This document shows, one piece after another, positions 1 through 24,790 of a stretch of DNA of 64,000 nt (position 1 is the stretch's first letter; each line of letters opens with the position of its first letter). Under the pieces are notes generated by a model that saw nothing but the letters and a program-made list of their open reading frames with translations, searched no databases and was not told where the DNA came from. This DNA is from Elysia chlorotica. Taxonomy: Eukaryota > Mollusca > Gastropoda > Plakobranchidae. The stretch is from positions 371,571-435,570 of the forward strand of contig RQTK01000303.1 of NCBI GenBank assembly GCA_003991915.1, in the 5' to 3' direction. The position numbers were made by a program, and so were the translations under genes.

Positions 1-154
1 GTAAAATATAGTTGTATAGATAGAAGTTTAAAGCCAAAAAAGCTAAACAAATTAAATGTGATTATGATACAAATGGGTGCACTACTTAAAAGGGCATATC
101 AATAGCCTTGATAACTCACGCTAGGATGTTTACAGGATTTCTTTGTAGATAACA

Positions 155-583
155 AATCTTTTAGATCCAGTTTTACCTCCTTTTTCGATGATAGTTGATG
201 TAGGCCCATAGAGAACTTAAATTGGGTTCGAATGTTTTTGAACCCCGAAAGATCCCCATTCGATAGATCTAGAATTCAGTATTATAACCCAAGCAGAGCC
301 CCGCATGTGAACATGTTGAAAGGAAAGAATTAAAAAAAAATATGTGTATATCTTTGAGTAGTAGAAGTCTAGATCTAGTTATTTGATTTAGCTCTTAGAT
401 CCATGACTGTTTATCCTCTTTTCGATGATAGTCGAGGTAGATCCAGATAGAATTTCAACTGCGCTCGAATGTTTTTAAACCCCGAAAGATCCCCATTCGA
501 TAGATCTGGAATTCAATATTATAACCCGAGCAGAGCCCGCACGTGAACATGTTAAACGGAAAGAAAAAAAATGATATAGATCT
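155..583. repeat. Direct duplication, two copies of about 190 bp at 237-bp offset
   Basis: Two diverged copies of the same block lie head to tail, about 155-346 and 391-583. Both share CGATGATAGT (186 and 423), then CCCCGAAAGATCCCCATTCG followed by ATAGATCT, a TATTATAACCC block, an AGCAGAGCCC block and a GTGAACATGTT block. The copies differ by scattered substitutions, so the duplication is not recent. No coding frame is conserved between them. Confidence 0.8.
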
Positions 584-1301
584 ATAAGTGGTAGTGTTGA
601 CATTAAATGGGTTTCAGAAAACAATAATAATATAATTATTACGGCAAGAAATCTCAACTATTGAAATAGAGCCCCGCACCTATTTGAACCTAGCCCGCTT
701 TCACTTACGATTAGCTAACTGAAATCAAAAACAGCAATGGCTGCTTGATCGACGAATCAATTTCAATTCCTGAAATCTAATTAATGCTTTAAACCTCATC
801 GTGAAAAATCAATGAACCAGCCTAAGGCATTCAGAAAATTCCAAGGTACCAATATTTCTAAATTTCAAGTTTGTACCTTGAGTAGTTATGGCGGAGAAGA
901 CGATAATAATTTCACCAGTTCACAAATATTTAATAAGATGAGCCTACTTAAATTTTATGCAACCTCTTCAAGCAAACATATTAAGTTCCTAAAGTTATAG
1001 ATACACAATTTTGAGTTCAGCACAGTTTAAATATAGCTGAAATACTTTAGTTTTTTTCCATCCTACAGTCCCCACGAATTTTGTGGGTTCGCAGCTAGTA
1101 CGCAATAAAATGTACTTTGATCTAAAAATTAACAAACAAACAAAACAAAAAAACGCGCGCAATGCACCGTTTTGTTAGAACGGTGAATTGTAAATTCTCA
1201 GGATAAAATCAAGCTTACTTTAAAAAACTCAATTATCTCTAGCTAAAAGCATACGCACATATTATTTTTCTTACGACTTATTATACACGTCCAAAAAAGT
1301 G

Positions 1302-1303
<2 letters not shown>
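584..1303. other. No recognisable feature
   Basis: Unique AT-rich sequence. Short open frames (for example 812-1000 on the plus strand) resemble no family I recognise and have no splice or repeat context. Confidence 0.5.

Positions 1304-1386
<83 letters not shown>
1304..1386. repeat. (AAT)n microsatellite
   Basis: Uninterrupted TAA/AAT array of about 27 units, followed by an A-run and a T-run. Confidence 0.98.
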
Positions 1387-1396
<10 letters not shown>

Positions 1397-3127
1397 TTTT
1401 TTGTTAATATTATTATAACGATAATAGCAGTAAAAGTAATAATAATTAAAATTCAGTTTTCTAATTATTATATAATATAGTTTTTAGTAAGAACAAAGAA
1501 AAGTTCTCAATTAGTTATATATATATAACTCTTAAAAAGCTGTTGGTGGTAACGCCAAGGTTTCTTTTCTTTTTGTTCTTCTATTTTTTTGCAGAGTGGC
1601 AGGTGGCACTTGGTTTATCACAAACGTATTGCCTAATGTAATGTTGTTTTTTTCCGTTGAATTTTTTTTTCTATTATGAACCACTAGAATGCTTTCGCAA
1701 TGCAATGCTTAAGCTTCACTATTTCTTAGGCAGGATGAGGAAGGACAGAATGAAATAAATGAATTTTGCACGCGTACTTAGCGTTTGCAATATCTAATAT
1801 TCATGTAATAAAAACCAATTTCGGGTTTAGAAGAGAGCTCTGGTCTGCATCAAAATTAGCACGGTTTTCTAAAATAGCTTTAAACATAAACTGATTGAAT
1901 TCAATTTATCCGAAAGAAAAGGTGGGGGGGGGGGGAGAGTTTAACGGTTTTACCTTTTGGGCTTTAACACCAAACGCTTTTTCTGAAATCTTAATGATTA
2001 TAATAATAATTATTAGTTATTATGGTCTATTTTATCAAGCTTAACCGTAAGATCCAACAATGCTAAAAGGTTGACTTTCGTGAAAAGATCTGCACACACA
2101 GTGTAGCTGGCCCATGCGATCAGGCTGTAACACTGGTTCAAAAGTTTCATTCAAACTGATCAAAGGTGATTCATGGGCATAACCAAGACAAGCCGCTCGA
2201 GAAAGAATGTTAGTAGGGAACTTCTCTGTGGTATTCATACAATGTTATTTTCTACTTTTAATAGAGGTTAAGTGAATATTTGAATAATAATTTCAAAAGG
2301 TAAAGTATTTTGTTTTTAGCCGGCCGTTGTTGGTTAACACTGTTGAGTGTTTTCTTAAAAACACAAAGGAAGTCTATAAAAATGCAAATAATAGTGTGTA
2401 AAATGAAGACTGGAATTTCTAGATCCTTTGCTCTAACATTAATGTGCGCAAAGAAAACCTGCACCGAGGGTGTATTCAGTGAGTGATGACACTAACAACA
2501 TTATAACATTAGGAGTTGTAAGTACAACGGTGTTGGAAGTTCAGATTCTGGGTTAACGGTAGGTTTTATTTTTCAAAACTACCCTTAGCCCGGTTCTTAG
2601 TTTTGTCTTTAAAAAATAACATACACCTCAGCAATGAGAAAACAACATTTTCTACAAAAATGATAATATGGAGTTAATGTTCGTTGAACATGAGCCATGT
2701 CTCCAAAAAAAGTAGACTAACTGTTTGTAAAATAATTTTTCATACAACAATCCTGTATAGCACTAAACAAGAAAAGAGCACATTTTCGGGATTGTATTTT
2801 ATACGATTTTGGCCAAAATAATAGGTTGTTTTTCTCAGTTCTCGATTCTCTTGATATGAAGTTAAATAAAATCTGTAAAAAACAAACAAAACCAAAACAA
2901 AAAACCCAGATGGATCTATTTTAAAAATTAAAACAAAAATCCACTAGAAAGCACAAGCTATAGTGTAAAATTAACCAAAGCAAGGGAGCGTAAGATTTCC
3001 GAAATGCCCCCCCCCCCTCCTCACCCCCTCCCTTTCTCTAGACCTTAACACTCAGTACTCACCCTACTCACTATTTTTCCTCTCCTCACCTTAAGCAAGC
3101 GCACTATCCTCATTCTTCTCACTTTGA
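1387..3127. other. AT-rich sequence without a supported gene
   Basis: Contains a G-run (about 1923-1935) and a C-run (about 3007-3016) and is otherwise unique AT-rich DNA. A minus-strand open frame at 2041-2238 (65 codons) has no recognisable domain and no clear splice sites. I see no RNA gene. Confidence 0.5.
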
Positions 3128-3379
3128 CCGGGGGGGGGGGTGGTCCAGGGGTAGAACATCGGCTTCCGACGCAAAAGGTCCCGAGTTCGAATCCTGGTTG
3201 TTGTGTTTCCCTACTGGTTGGGTCGGTGTCAGTATAATGTGACCGGCTGAGACAGGAGTCATGGTATCCCCGCCCTGTCTCGTGTGTGGCAGCACATAAA
3301 GTTGTCAGACGTCCGTCTTGGGGCCCGTCCACAATATAGCCTATACAGTGCTGCTGTTGGACGTTAAACCAACCCATCT
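3128..3379 (+). mobile_element. tRNA-derived SINE, near full length
   Basis: After a G-run the tRNA-like head shows an A-box-like segment (TGGTCCAGGGGTAGAAC) and a B box (GAGTTCGAATCC). The tRNA-unrelated body contains CTACTGGTTGGGTCGG, GTGACCGGCTGAGAC, GTATCCCCGCCCTGTCTCG and TGTGTGGCAGCACATAAA. The 3' end is GGACGTTAAACCAACC. It is the best-preserved reference copy of the family seen repeatedly in this window. It is transcribed in the same direction as the gene that starts at 4.38 kb and lies upstream of it. Confidence 0.9.
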
Positions 3380-4067
<688 letters not shown>

Positions 4068-4263
4068 GCTTTGTCTCACTTTCGATTTATCTCTGTCTCT
4101 CTATTTGAGCGTCTGTCTTTTTATTTGTCAAATAATATGTTTATCTTTAAATAACAAATAAAGAAAAACAACTGTGATCTTTACTTAACGACGCATTATT
4201 TTACTATCTTAATCTCTCACCAGTAACATAAGCTTTTCACTATGTCTAAAGTCCCCATAAGTC

Positions 4264-4269
4264 TATAAA
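4264..4269 (+). promoter_or_regulatory. Possible TATA box upstream of the five-exon gene
   Basis: TATAAA lies 120 bp upstream of the proposed start codon at 4384. If used, transcription would begin near 4295. The alternative is that 4315-4316 (TTTCAG) is a splice acceptor and the true first exon is further upstream. The sequence does not decide between these. A 15-codon upstream ORF (4321-4365), in frame with the main ATG but closed by TAG, would be in the 5' leader either way. Confidence 0.25.
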
Positions 4270-4383
4270 GCTAAAGAATATCTTATCTAACATACCTGTT
4301 CATCTTCAAATTTCAGGTAAATGAGAACAACTTTTTTCATTTCTTTGGACCAGTCCAGGGATTAGCCGCTCTATCCGAGCAGC

Positions 4384-16468
<12,085 letters not shown>

Positions 16469-16480
<12 letters not shown>

Positions 16481-16710
16481 CAGAGGTCGTCACGAGGAAA
16501 CGGATCGCGACCTTACATTTGCTGTCATAAGAATAAGGGTGTTATCGAACAGATGTCTTTACTAGGAAAAGGGGTCATGAACTTACATTGGTCAACATGA
16601 TAATATATGACCTGACAGAGGTTGTCATGACCTAAGAGAGGTCAACGTGAGACTAGTGTCACTATGGTCGTCACCACAGGAGGGGGCATGACCCTACAGA
16701 GGCCACACAT
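16469..16710 (+). repeat. Degenerate repeats of everted AGGTCA-like half sites over the stop codon and 3' UTR
   Basis: Units of the form TGACCT-N5-AGGTCA occur at 16473-16489 (TGACCT AACAG AGGTCG), 16608-16624 (TGACCT GACAG AGGTTG), 16628-16644 (TGACCT AAGAG AGGTCA, perfect half sites) and 16689-16705 (TGACCC TACAG AGGCCA), with a weaker one at 16578-16594. The TAA stop of the five-exon gene is inside the first unit. AGGTCA is the known nuclear-receptor half site; any such binding here is inference, and the units may simply be a decayed tandem repeat. Confidence 0.7.
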
Positions 16711-17155
16711 AGCAAGGTCATGAGTGATTATGAAAGTTAATGTCATATTATAAATTGGCTGTTAAACAGATTTTAAAAAGACAAAACATAATCTTTTTCT
16801 AATTTTCATGAAAAATGTGCACACTGTATCTCTGTCAGCAAACAAGAACAAACATAATTCTATATGTAAAGACATTGGACGGTTGTTAAAGGTGAACAAA
16901 GCCGTAGCTCGAAATCTCTTGAATACAATTTAATGACGATAAATTAGGTTTACCTTTTACCATGCCAGGCAATAGCATTTTGTCATCCCCACCTGTAAAA
17001 AAGAACATTATTTCAAGACTTTTTAATAAGGAGTTCGGTGTGAGGGTGATGGTAAGGGTGAGTAAGTTTTGCTTCCTGTTTGTTGGCTAGATGTCGGCTT
17101 AGGATTTTACTCCTACCCTTTTTTTCGTGGCTGTTTGATGGCTGTCTAGATTGGC
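16711..17155. other. 3' flank of the five-exon gene, nothing recognised
   Basis: AT-rich. No AATAAA is close to the stop codon; the first clear AATAAA-like site downstream is in the 17.8 kb region, so the polyadenylation site is not resolved. Confidence 0.4.
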
Positions 17156-17236
17156 ATCTCTCTCCCTCTCTACCTCTCTTTCTCCCTCTCTCTCTCTCTC
17201 TCTCCCTCTCTACCTCTCTTTCTCTCTCTCTCTCCA
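17156..17236. repeat. CT-rich tract
   Basis: Imperfect CT/CCCT/TACCTCTCTTT units in two similar halves. Confidence 0.9.
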
Positions 17237-17649
17237 CTTGCCGTATACAAGGTGCGCCCCCCTTGCTCAACCTCAACCGCCCTGTTCTCTCTCGCCATAA
17301 CTTTGCTTCTCGACAGTTTTCTCTTAATCTTATGTTTTACAGCTTGCGGATGCTCTAAGAAAAATCTAATCTGAAAATGGCATAGAAAAGAAGACATTAA
17401 AAGACCTGTTTGGCATCCATAAAATGATTATCTCATTTCTAGTAAAGGCTTTAAAGAATTATACTATACATCAGTTCTGTATAATTTATTTAACATATCA
17501 TTTCATACTGGGGTATAATGTACTTACAAAACATTTAAAAATCATGCAAACTAAGCTTCTTTTTATTAACCATTCTGTTTAACTGTTTATTCACAATGTG
17601 ATTAAGTATAATTATATTTTTCTAAAGCAAATACTCATCATTGGCCCAT

Positions 17650-17838
17650 TTAGCCTGTTACCCTCACCAATAACATTTTGTGTCTTATTTGCTGTTCTGT
17701 TGATAACCGCCCACATTGCTGTATAGAGAGAATAGCATTTCCGATGTTTTCGTTGACTCTGGACGAGATCTCCATCACTAACCTGGTTCTTTCTCTAGCC
17801 TGGGGTCTCAATAAATCACAGAAGTAGACTTGGAGCAT
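17650..17838 (-). CDS. Possible small coding segment, unrecognised
   Basis: A 62-codon minus-strand frame, MLQVYF to RVTG. Unlike most short frames here its composition looks protein-like, with the segment RTRLVMEISSRVNENIG and then QQCGRLSTEQQIRHKML. Possible splice signals on the minus strand are an AG after a short pyrimidine stretch (GAGACCCCAG) and a donor-like GTGAGG in the last codons. I recognise no family. It could be an exon, a decayed gene or chance. Confidence 0.25.
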   Translation of the reverse strand: MLQVYFCDLLRPQARERTRLVMEISSRVNENIGNAILSIQQCGRLSTEQQIRHKMLLVRVTG

Positions 17839-20800
17839 GGTTCAGCCTCGTATCCACATGGACGTAATTGGGAAAGTACTGAGCCTAATATGACATGCAG
17901 AGTTTAATTAAAAACTGGTACTGAAATTGTTAGCTACATGTATTAATAACAATATCTTATACTAGATGGACACAATTTATAAAGGTGGTGGCGTGTTATT
18001 CGTTTCTGGTTTATTTGTATTGCTTTTTACATTTGCTATTGCTTTATATTTTTTATGAAATACAATAATTATTATTGATGTCATTCAATAAATGATAACA
18101 CTTTTCGAAGTTACATTAGGAATGCTTACGTTAGTGATTTAACTTTAAATGCTAAAAATATGATGATATTAAGATAGAGCGGGTGGAGTAAATTACATAT
18201 ATGTTGCAGTTGTAACTCGCCAGAATATTATGTAATGAATATAACTATAGGAGAGTTTTCAAACATTTCATTTTGATCCAGATGTGCCTGTCTGAACTTG
18301 CGATATTAGTCTCCAAACATCTCTGTACTCATTAATATACTTATAAGTATTTACATGTCCATTGTGTTTGCAGCTTATGATGTCTTGTGCGGGTTGAATT
18401 ACTCCTCCCAGTCTATCTTGTACAAACCTGCCTCAGCGTCATGTGATACTTCCAGTTTATTCATACAACCGAAATACTTGTCTTATTTTATTCATTTCCC
18501 TTGTTAATAATAATAAAAAGAAAACAACTAGAGGTTTCGCCAGGAAGCAACTAGCAATATTTGCGAAAGCTACTTTCTTCCATTTCGGAGCTAAATCTAC
18601 CTCTCGATTTAGATTTCGTTTCTCAAAATAGACACATGGAGGAAACAAGAGAGAAGTAAAACATAGGTGCTGCTCACAAATGAAAGTAAAATGACGTTGT
18701 CAATGGACTTTACAATACTGGATAAACCAATTCGTGTTTGATGTGGTGAACAGCTGCTTGTGGGTTGTTAACCTCTTATTAATTTACCATAAATTTGGTT
18801 CATGCTTTATGTTAACAGATGGTTTGAAACATAGTAATTTAAATTCTAATTGTCCATTGTCTTTTGATGAACCTTGACACAAGTAAGTAAAAATGTAAAA
18901 TTCGTAATAATAATAATGCGATATTGTTGTGATTGCTTTTTATCATAAACGTTTTTTACATAGTTTCTGTTTGATACATGTAAACCATATACCAATAAAA
19001 TACACATTGTACTAACCATGCCAAGTTCTCTTCGTTTTACCTAAAATCATGCTGTAGTGCAAATGTGTAGGTATAAATCAGGAAGTGCATGTATAATTAT
19101 CTCTGTAATTTTACAATAAAAAGGATGTTTTTAATTCCACATGTTTATTGCCTGTTACATTAGAGATTTTTTCTTCCTCCAATGAAATTGCTTTTCATAT
19201 TTTCTACATTTCTGAGCTGAGCAACACACTTCGCTATAGTTATAGAACGGCTGAATCGAAGTATGTGAGTGTCATTGTTATTTATTTTTGCGTTTGGTTG
19301 ACAACGCGATCCTTCTAGGTAGATCCATAACTATATGTATAAACTCTAATTCACGACATAGATCTAGATACACAGAGTCCTATCGAGATCAACAAGTTAA
19401 ATCACGGGCTTTGCGGGATTATCAGTAATCTAGATATATCGACGGAAATCCATAGGGTTTAAAACAAACAAACAAAACCAAAGTCTTTTAACATCGGCTT
19501 TTAGGGAAATGGAGATGCAATTAATGGATCTAAAAGCTACTTGAAGTATTGTGTAATTCACTTTGATTTTGGAATTCGAGGTAATATTCAAGTTTTTAAT
19601 TCAATTCTCAAGCATACGAAACAAGAGACTAACAGCAGAAGACAACGGTATTAAAATGGCGCAAATTTTTCCAAATTACAGGGTACAAACGCATCAAAGA
19701 GGGGAGACTCCACAAGAAAATAATGTCTTTGTCAGACAAAAAATGTCGCCCGATAATTTCTCACCCATTCTAAAAAAAAAAAAATAAAAAAATAAAAAAA
19801 AACCCGGACCTCAGAACAGTGGGATTGGAATGCTCACTTTTGAAATCCTCAGTAATCCTTTCAGCACTGTCCATCCAACAATTCCCTCGAACTTCGTAGG
19901 TTTCGATGATTTAGTGATTTATTACGCTTGAAGAGAGTGATCACCGTAAGCGTCGTTCTAAACATATGTACTGCAAAACATAAGACCATCTTTTTGTTTT
20001 CCTAATGGAATGAAAGAAACGGAACGTCATTCACTTGATTTTTTTCATAAATGATAACTACAAAAAAATTTCAGTATTATAATGTATGCGAACTAGTTCA
20101 ACATGACTTGTTTGAACTACAGCCGTTTTGCACTTCAGTGATATTTTTGCGACGCTTTCTATAATGTTAGACCCATACTGAGAGTAAATCAGTAGCAGTT
20201 TTCCTCAAAATATTCTTTATTCACGGTAATACTTTATACTCGACAGAGCATAAACTTAAGTGTTGTGTGTTTGAAAATTTTAAATCTTCAAACTTTGGTC
20301 AATTTCAACATCATTAGCTTGCATTGCATCAGCTGCTTTTTTTAATGTGGACTAATTCCTACCAACCCGTGGTGTTCAAGAATTATTTTCGTTTTGCAGG
20401 GCAGTGGGTCCATATCAGAGTGTAGCCCGGCTGAATTGCCATGCATTTTTTGCCGTAAGTCAAGCACAGCCTTGGTTTGACATCTTGAGCCCTGCCTGAA
20501 ACCTGTTACGACCTGTGACGAATACGTAGATTCAGTAAATCAGTGTAAAGAAACCGTTACAATATTGAAATGAAACCTCATATAATATGTCAATGTGAAT
20601 TCATGAGACCTACGAATTTGCATTCTCTTACTTCACCTTCATTTTAACCGGGACGTGAAAGGAAAGAAGTTCATTTTTTAAAATGAGATCACTATTTCAT
20701 ACAGCGCGAGATTCGGCCGTTTAAAGGTCCACGTCTTTAAAAGTAACTAATCGTTTCTGAAATTGCACGCTTCTTTTTCTTTTATAAATTTTCAGTTATA

Positions 20801-21440
20801 ACATAAATATTTTATTAAGAGAATTAATTTTGGTGCTTGACGATGTGTATTTAAAAGCTGTAGCTCATTTTTATGGTGTGTGTGTGTGTGTATGTTTTAA
20901 GCTTTATAATGATTGGGTTAAGAATTCGGCAGGTTTAAAAAAAAGGCTTTTGATCCTTTAATGCAATGAAGGTTTCTTTTAGTTATATCAAATCATTCAC
21001 CCTTGGCAAGGCTCTTGGTTATTCTTAATATTTTATGTCGTCCCTTGTAAATGTCCATACGCATGATTTATTTGATTGCGTGTACCCTTTCTGTTTTCTT
21101 TTTTTCCATAAAAAATTAGTATTTTTTTTCTTTAGTTCGTACTAATTATGTGTCTTCTCAACAGTACTGTAGTCCTTTCATTTTTATTTGCGATTCTGGT
21201 GGCCAAAGTTCTTGCCTCTTTGTTTCAACTTTTTCCAATAAATCGGGTTGTACTCTCAGGGGCAAATATACTCCTTTATTGTCTTCTTCTACCTCCGTTT
21301 TAGTTCCTTTGAAATAATTATGCTATTGTACCGTTGTCGCTGCCGCTGTTTCACATCTACTACTTGAATCTCATTCATAAACACATTGTTAACGGTAACT
21401 ATAATTCAGCATAACCTATCTACCTTGTGTTATTTTTATT
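17839..21440. other. Long AT-rich tract without supported features
   Basis: Unique sequence with scattered A-runs (about 19770-19800) and a short GT run (about 20877-20892). Short frames at 18443-18648 and 19563-19787 have no recognisable similarity. I see no RNA gene or transposon remnant. Confidence 0.5.
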
Positions 21441-21475
<35 letters not shown>

Positions 21476-21486
21476 TATTATTATTA

Positions 21487-21579
<93 letters not shown>

Positions 21580-21600
21580 GGTTATTATTATTGTTGTTAT
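21441..21600. repeat. Compound (TTA)n-(TTG)n microsatellite
   Basis: About 13 TTA units are followed by about 30 TTG units and a return to TTA/TTG mixtures. The Tyr, Cys, Val and Thr homopolymer frames are artefacts. Confidence 0.98.
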
Positions 21601-21955
21601 TTTTATAATTTTTTTTACAATCACCGGTATCATTCTTACTATTATCAAAATTCTTATTTTTATCTTAAATAGTTTTTTCGGTTCATACAAATTATTACTT
21701 TAAGCACGCACTATACCTTTTTACAACAGTAGACCGAGTCTTTTAAAGCATTTTGTTCTAATAAGTTCAACACAACACACTTTTTTTCTTTTCGAGAGTG
21801 GTAGATGATTTACAGGAAATTTAAAAATTAATAATAATAATGCATTTGGGTCTCTAATCAAGTATATATATATGCTAATAATATGATGTCTGTGACATTA
21901 CTATTATCTTCTTAAGTAAGGTCCATAGAACATTGTATTCAGCTGGTTGGTTTTA

Positions 21956-22883
21956 TTATTGCGACGGCTGCGAATCGTCCAGAAAGTTCTGAAGGTCGTA
22001 TGTCCTTAGTATACTTCTAGAAATTTCCTCGCGTGCGTTCTCTCTACTGTTCTCCAAATGCGAGTAAATATTCCTTGCGTCGTTCGATTGATTGAAAATC
22101 GGCTTTGAATCATAGTCCGGAAGACAGCTGGCCCCAGGTGTACTCGGCTCATGGCTGCCTTCGTTTCCCCCAGGTTTTATCTCAGATGACTTCGGGGCAT
22201 TATCAGGTATTGTGCTGTACGTGTGTCCGACGGTTGCGTAATACACGTCACTCTTTTGTACATCTGGGTCAACAGGGATATCACACTCTTCATTGTCGAG
22301 ATTAATGGCGTTCTTGCCACCTTTGGAAATCGCGTACGAATCAACTGCAGCATGTTGATGAGCCTTTGTTTTCGACTCTCGCCTCTTTTTCTTATAAATC
22401 ACCCGACCAAGAAAGACGCAGATGATGAGAACAAGAATTATGCAGGCAAAGACGACAGCGATGGTGACTGTTGGATCTTTTCGGTCATTGATTGGCGTTG
22501 TAGAAGTCAAGATCGTCTCTGTGGTTCTTGCTGATTCACATATCGCCTGCCCTATTTTTTCGCTTCCTTGAAGATACGTGTAATTTACCTGATAGAGGTA
22601 CCAACCGAGAGTAACGCAACTCACAGGACAGTCAGATAGTTTCCAGGTGTTAAGACGTGAAAACGTGCATACGTTGTTGGAATGGCATGAATTTGACTCA
22701 GCCGCCTCCCTCCTGCATGTAGCCTCTCCAACATTTCCTGCTGGCATTTTGCAGATAAAGGTGGAGTGCTCAGACCTTTCCCTTATCTCTCTGACATCAG
22801 TAACAATGGATTTTCCAGAACGTTTTTCCTCATACTTGAAGATGCATGAAGAATATTCATTGCTGCAAAGGCACTCCATAAAG
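21956..22883 (-). CDS. Terminal exon of a single-pass membrane protein with a tyrosine-motif tail
   Basis: A minus-strand exon of 928 nt encodes 308 residues to TAA. The acceptor TATTTTTCTTATTGCAG (AG at 22884-22885) is strong and splits a codon, so the ATG at 22913 is intronic, not a start. The lumenal or extracellular part (about 137 residues) has ten cysteines and an NYT glycosylation site, but no fold I can name. A hydrophobic helix beginning TVTIAVVFACIILVL (22400-22471) is followed by KKKRR, the expected stop-transfer signal. The 145-residue cytoplasmic tail is acidic with Tyr motifs: VYYATV (22229-22246, fits the ITIM-like VxYxxV pattern), HTYSTI, NIYSHL. Such tails recruit SH2 proteins in known receptors; here that is inference. 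Upstream exons with a signal peptide are not found in the window. An AATAAA overlaps the stop. Confidence 0.8.
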
Positions 22884-23075
22884 CTGCAATAAGAAAAATA
22901 TTGCATTGTGGACATTCAACTTTTCACACACTGTTTCCAATAAATACTATACCGGCAAAACTAGACAGAAAAACAGCATAATACTCTACAACTAAAACCA
23001 AAAGAAAAATCATTGATTAGAAAGAAAACAACAAAAACTCCTACTCGGGTTCAGTAGTATTTACTGTTACTACTT
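22884..23075. other. Intron upstream of the membrane-protein exon
   Basis: AT-rich intron sequence bearing the acceptor and polypyrimidine tract on the minus strand, followed by a trinucleotide array. Confidence 0.6.
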
Positions 23076-23278
<203 letters not shown>

Positions 23279-24727
23279 CCACCACTACTGGCAAATTCAA
23301 TTGAATGTAAATGTCCCAGTAGAACTTGGTAAACAAATGGTAAGGCACACACACAAAAAGAAAAATACAAAAAGGTATAGTGCAGAAAATGCTCGGCTCT
23401 GTGAACGGCACCAGTATTTTCGCCCAAAAAGTAATTATGTCACCTACACGCCGAAATATGTTCGGTGGCTCTCTGTGTGGACCCTACGGCTTACATTCTT
23501 TCTTCCTGTTTATGATGTGTTACTGACCTCAATAACTGTGCTTTGAGAGAGTGGATTTTTATTGTATGTAAACGTAACAATCTAAATCCTCGGCATACTT
23601 TGACAAGCATGCACTCTAAAATGGTCTATAAATAATGTATGTTGTATTAATGGAGACACCTGGTTATGAAACGTCTCTGTGGGAGAATAATCGTTTAAGT
23701 GGGATTCAGGAGACTCATCTCACCACAAAAATACTTTATGGTCATATATTTTTATATAGATGTTCGTAGTGATTGAAGGAGAAAATAAGGAATGACTGGA
23801 GCATTGTCACAGAAAATAAAATGCAAATGATTGTGAGGTATTGAAATGCTGTCTTTAGATATGTTATTTTTTCACCAACTTTAAAGATTTAATTATACTT
23901 TATACGTCAATACATGCATTTTTTCATTCCCTGCCCCCCCCAAAAAAAAAAACAAAAAAAAAAACAACAACAACAAACTCCGCAACCACAACAAATAAAA
24001 ACAGAAAACGGAAACAGAAACACATAAACATTAAGTTATACCATTAAGAGTACCACCTCTACAATTAAAACTTTAAAATTATAGGCCTGTATCGAGTTTA
24101 AGTTCTTACTAGATGTTATTTATATATTTATCACATTATTGTCTTTCTTTTTCTGGATAGGGATACATCTATTATCAACACATTTGGTTAACATCGATTC
24201 GCCGAAAATTAAAATTGCTTTCGAATTTATCGTATGATTGATTTGTTTTTCGTAAGCTACACACATACCACTTGTTTATGGTAGTTGTTAGTTCTTGAAA
24301 AAAAATGTGTATGTATTTTTAAATTAATATTCTGCTGTTTTACAGTCGTGTCGTCATGATACCTGGCTGCAATTGTCGTGTTAATTTTTGTGAGTCAAGA
24401 AAACAATTTACATTCCTTCGTCTCGAGTTTGATAAATAACTTGTTATTTCTACATTTAAAATTCTCTAACAGATCAGAAAACATATTTTTTTAGGAGATT
24501 GAAAGTACGGATATAATGGTGGAGATAGAAATTAAAAGAAGTTAAGGGTTAACAAGAATTGAAAAAAAGAAGATAAGTTACATTTGAAATATTCGAATAA
24601 AAGATAAACGAGTTTGAGGCTAGCTGTAAGTTTGATAGATGAAATCAAAGCCCCGCGCGTCATCCCAGGGCTCCCCCCTGACGGGCAGGCGGTGTGAGGC
24701 GAGGGCTGAGCGCTCCAGGAGCGGCCG
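23279..24727. other. AT-rich sequence, no exon found
   Basis: Searched on the minus strand for the missing upstream exons of the membrane protein. No frame with cysteine spacing, a signal peptide and flanking splice sites was seen. Contains a C/A-run at about 23932-23995. Confidence 0.45.
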
Positions 24728-24790
24728 CTGTGCTCAGGTAGCGCGCGCCGACAGCCCGTTAGGTTAGAATCCCCGCACGCCCTCGCAACG
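24728..24790 (+). mobile_element. tRNA-like Pol III A/B-box remnant in a GC-rich patch
   Basis: TGCTCAGGTAGCGCGC resembles an A box and GGTTAGAATCCCC a B box (TTAGAAT in place of TTCGAAT). A perfect 7-bp pairing exists between GCGAGGG (24699-24705) and CCCTCGC (24780-24786). A cloverleaf cannot be completed: the T stem is mispaired and there are extra bases before the acceptor strand. This is most likely a SINE head or tRNA pseudogene, distinct from the main SINE family. Confidence 0.35.

Noticed and set aside
22105..22892. Plus-strand frames opposite the membrane-protein exon
   Set aside because: Shadows of the minus-strand exon, which has an acceptor, transmembrane helix and coherent composition.
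22886..22915. ATG at 22913-22915 as start of the membrane protein
   Set aside because: It lies in the polypyrimidine tract before a strong TTGCAG acceptor and gives no signal peptide.
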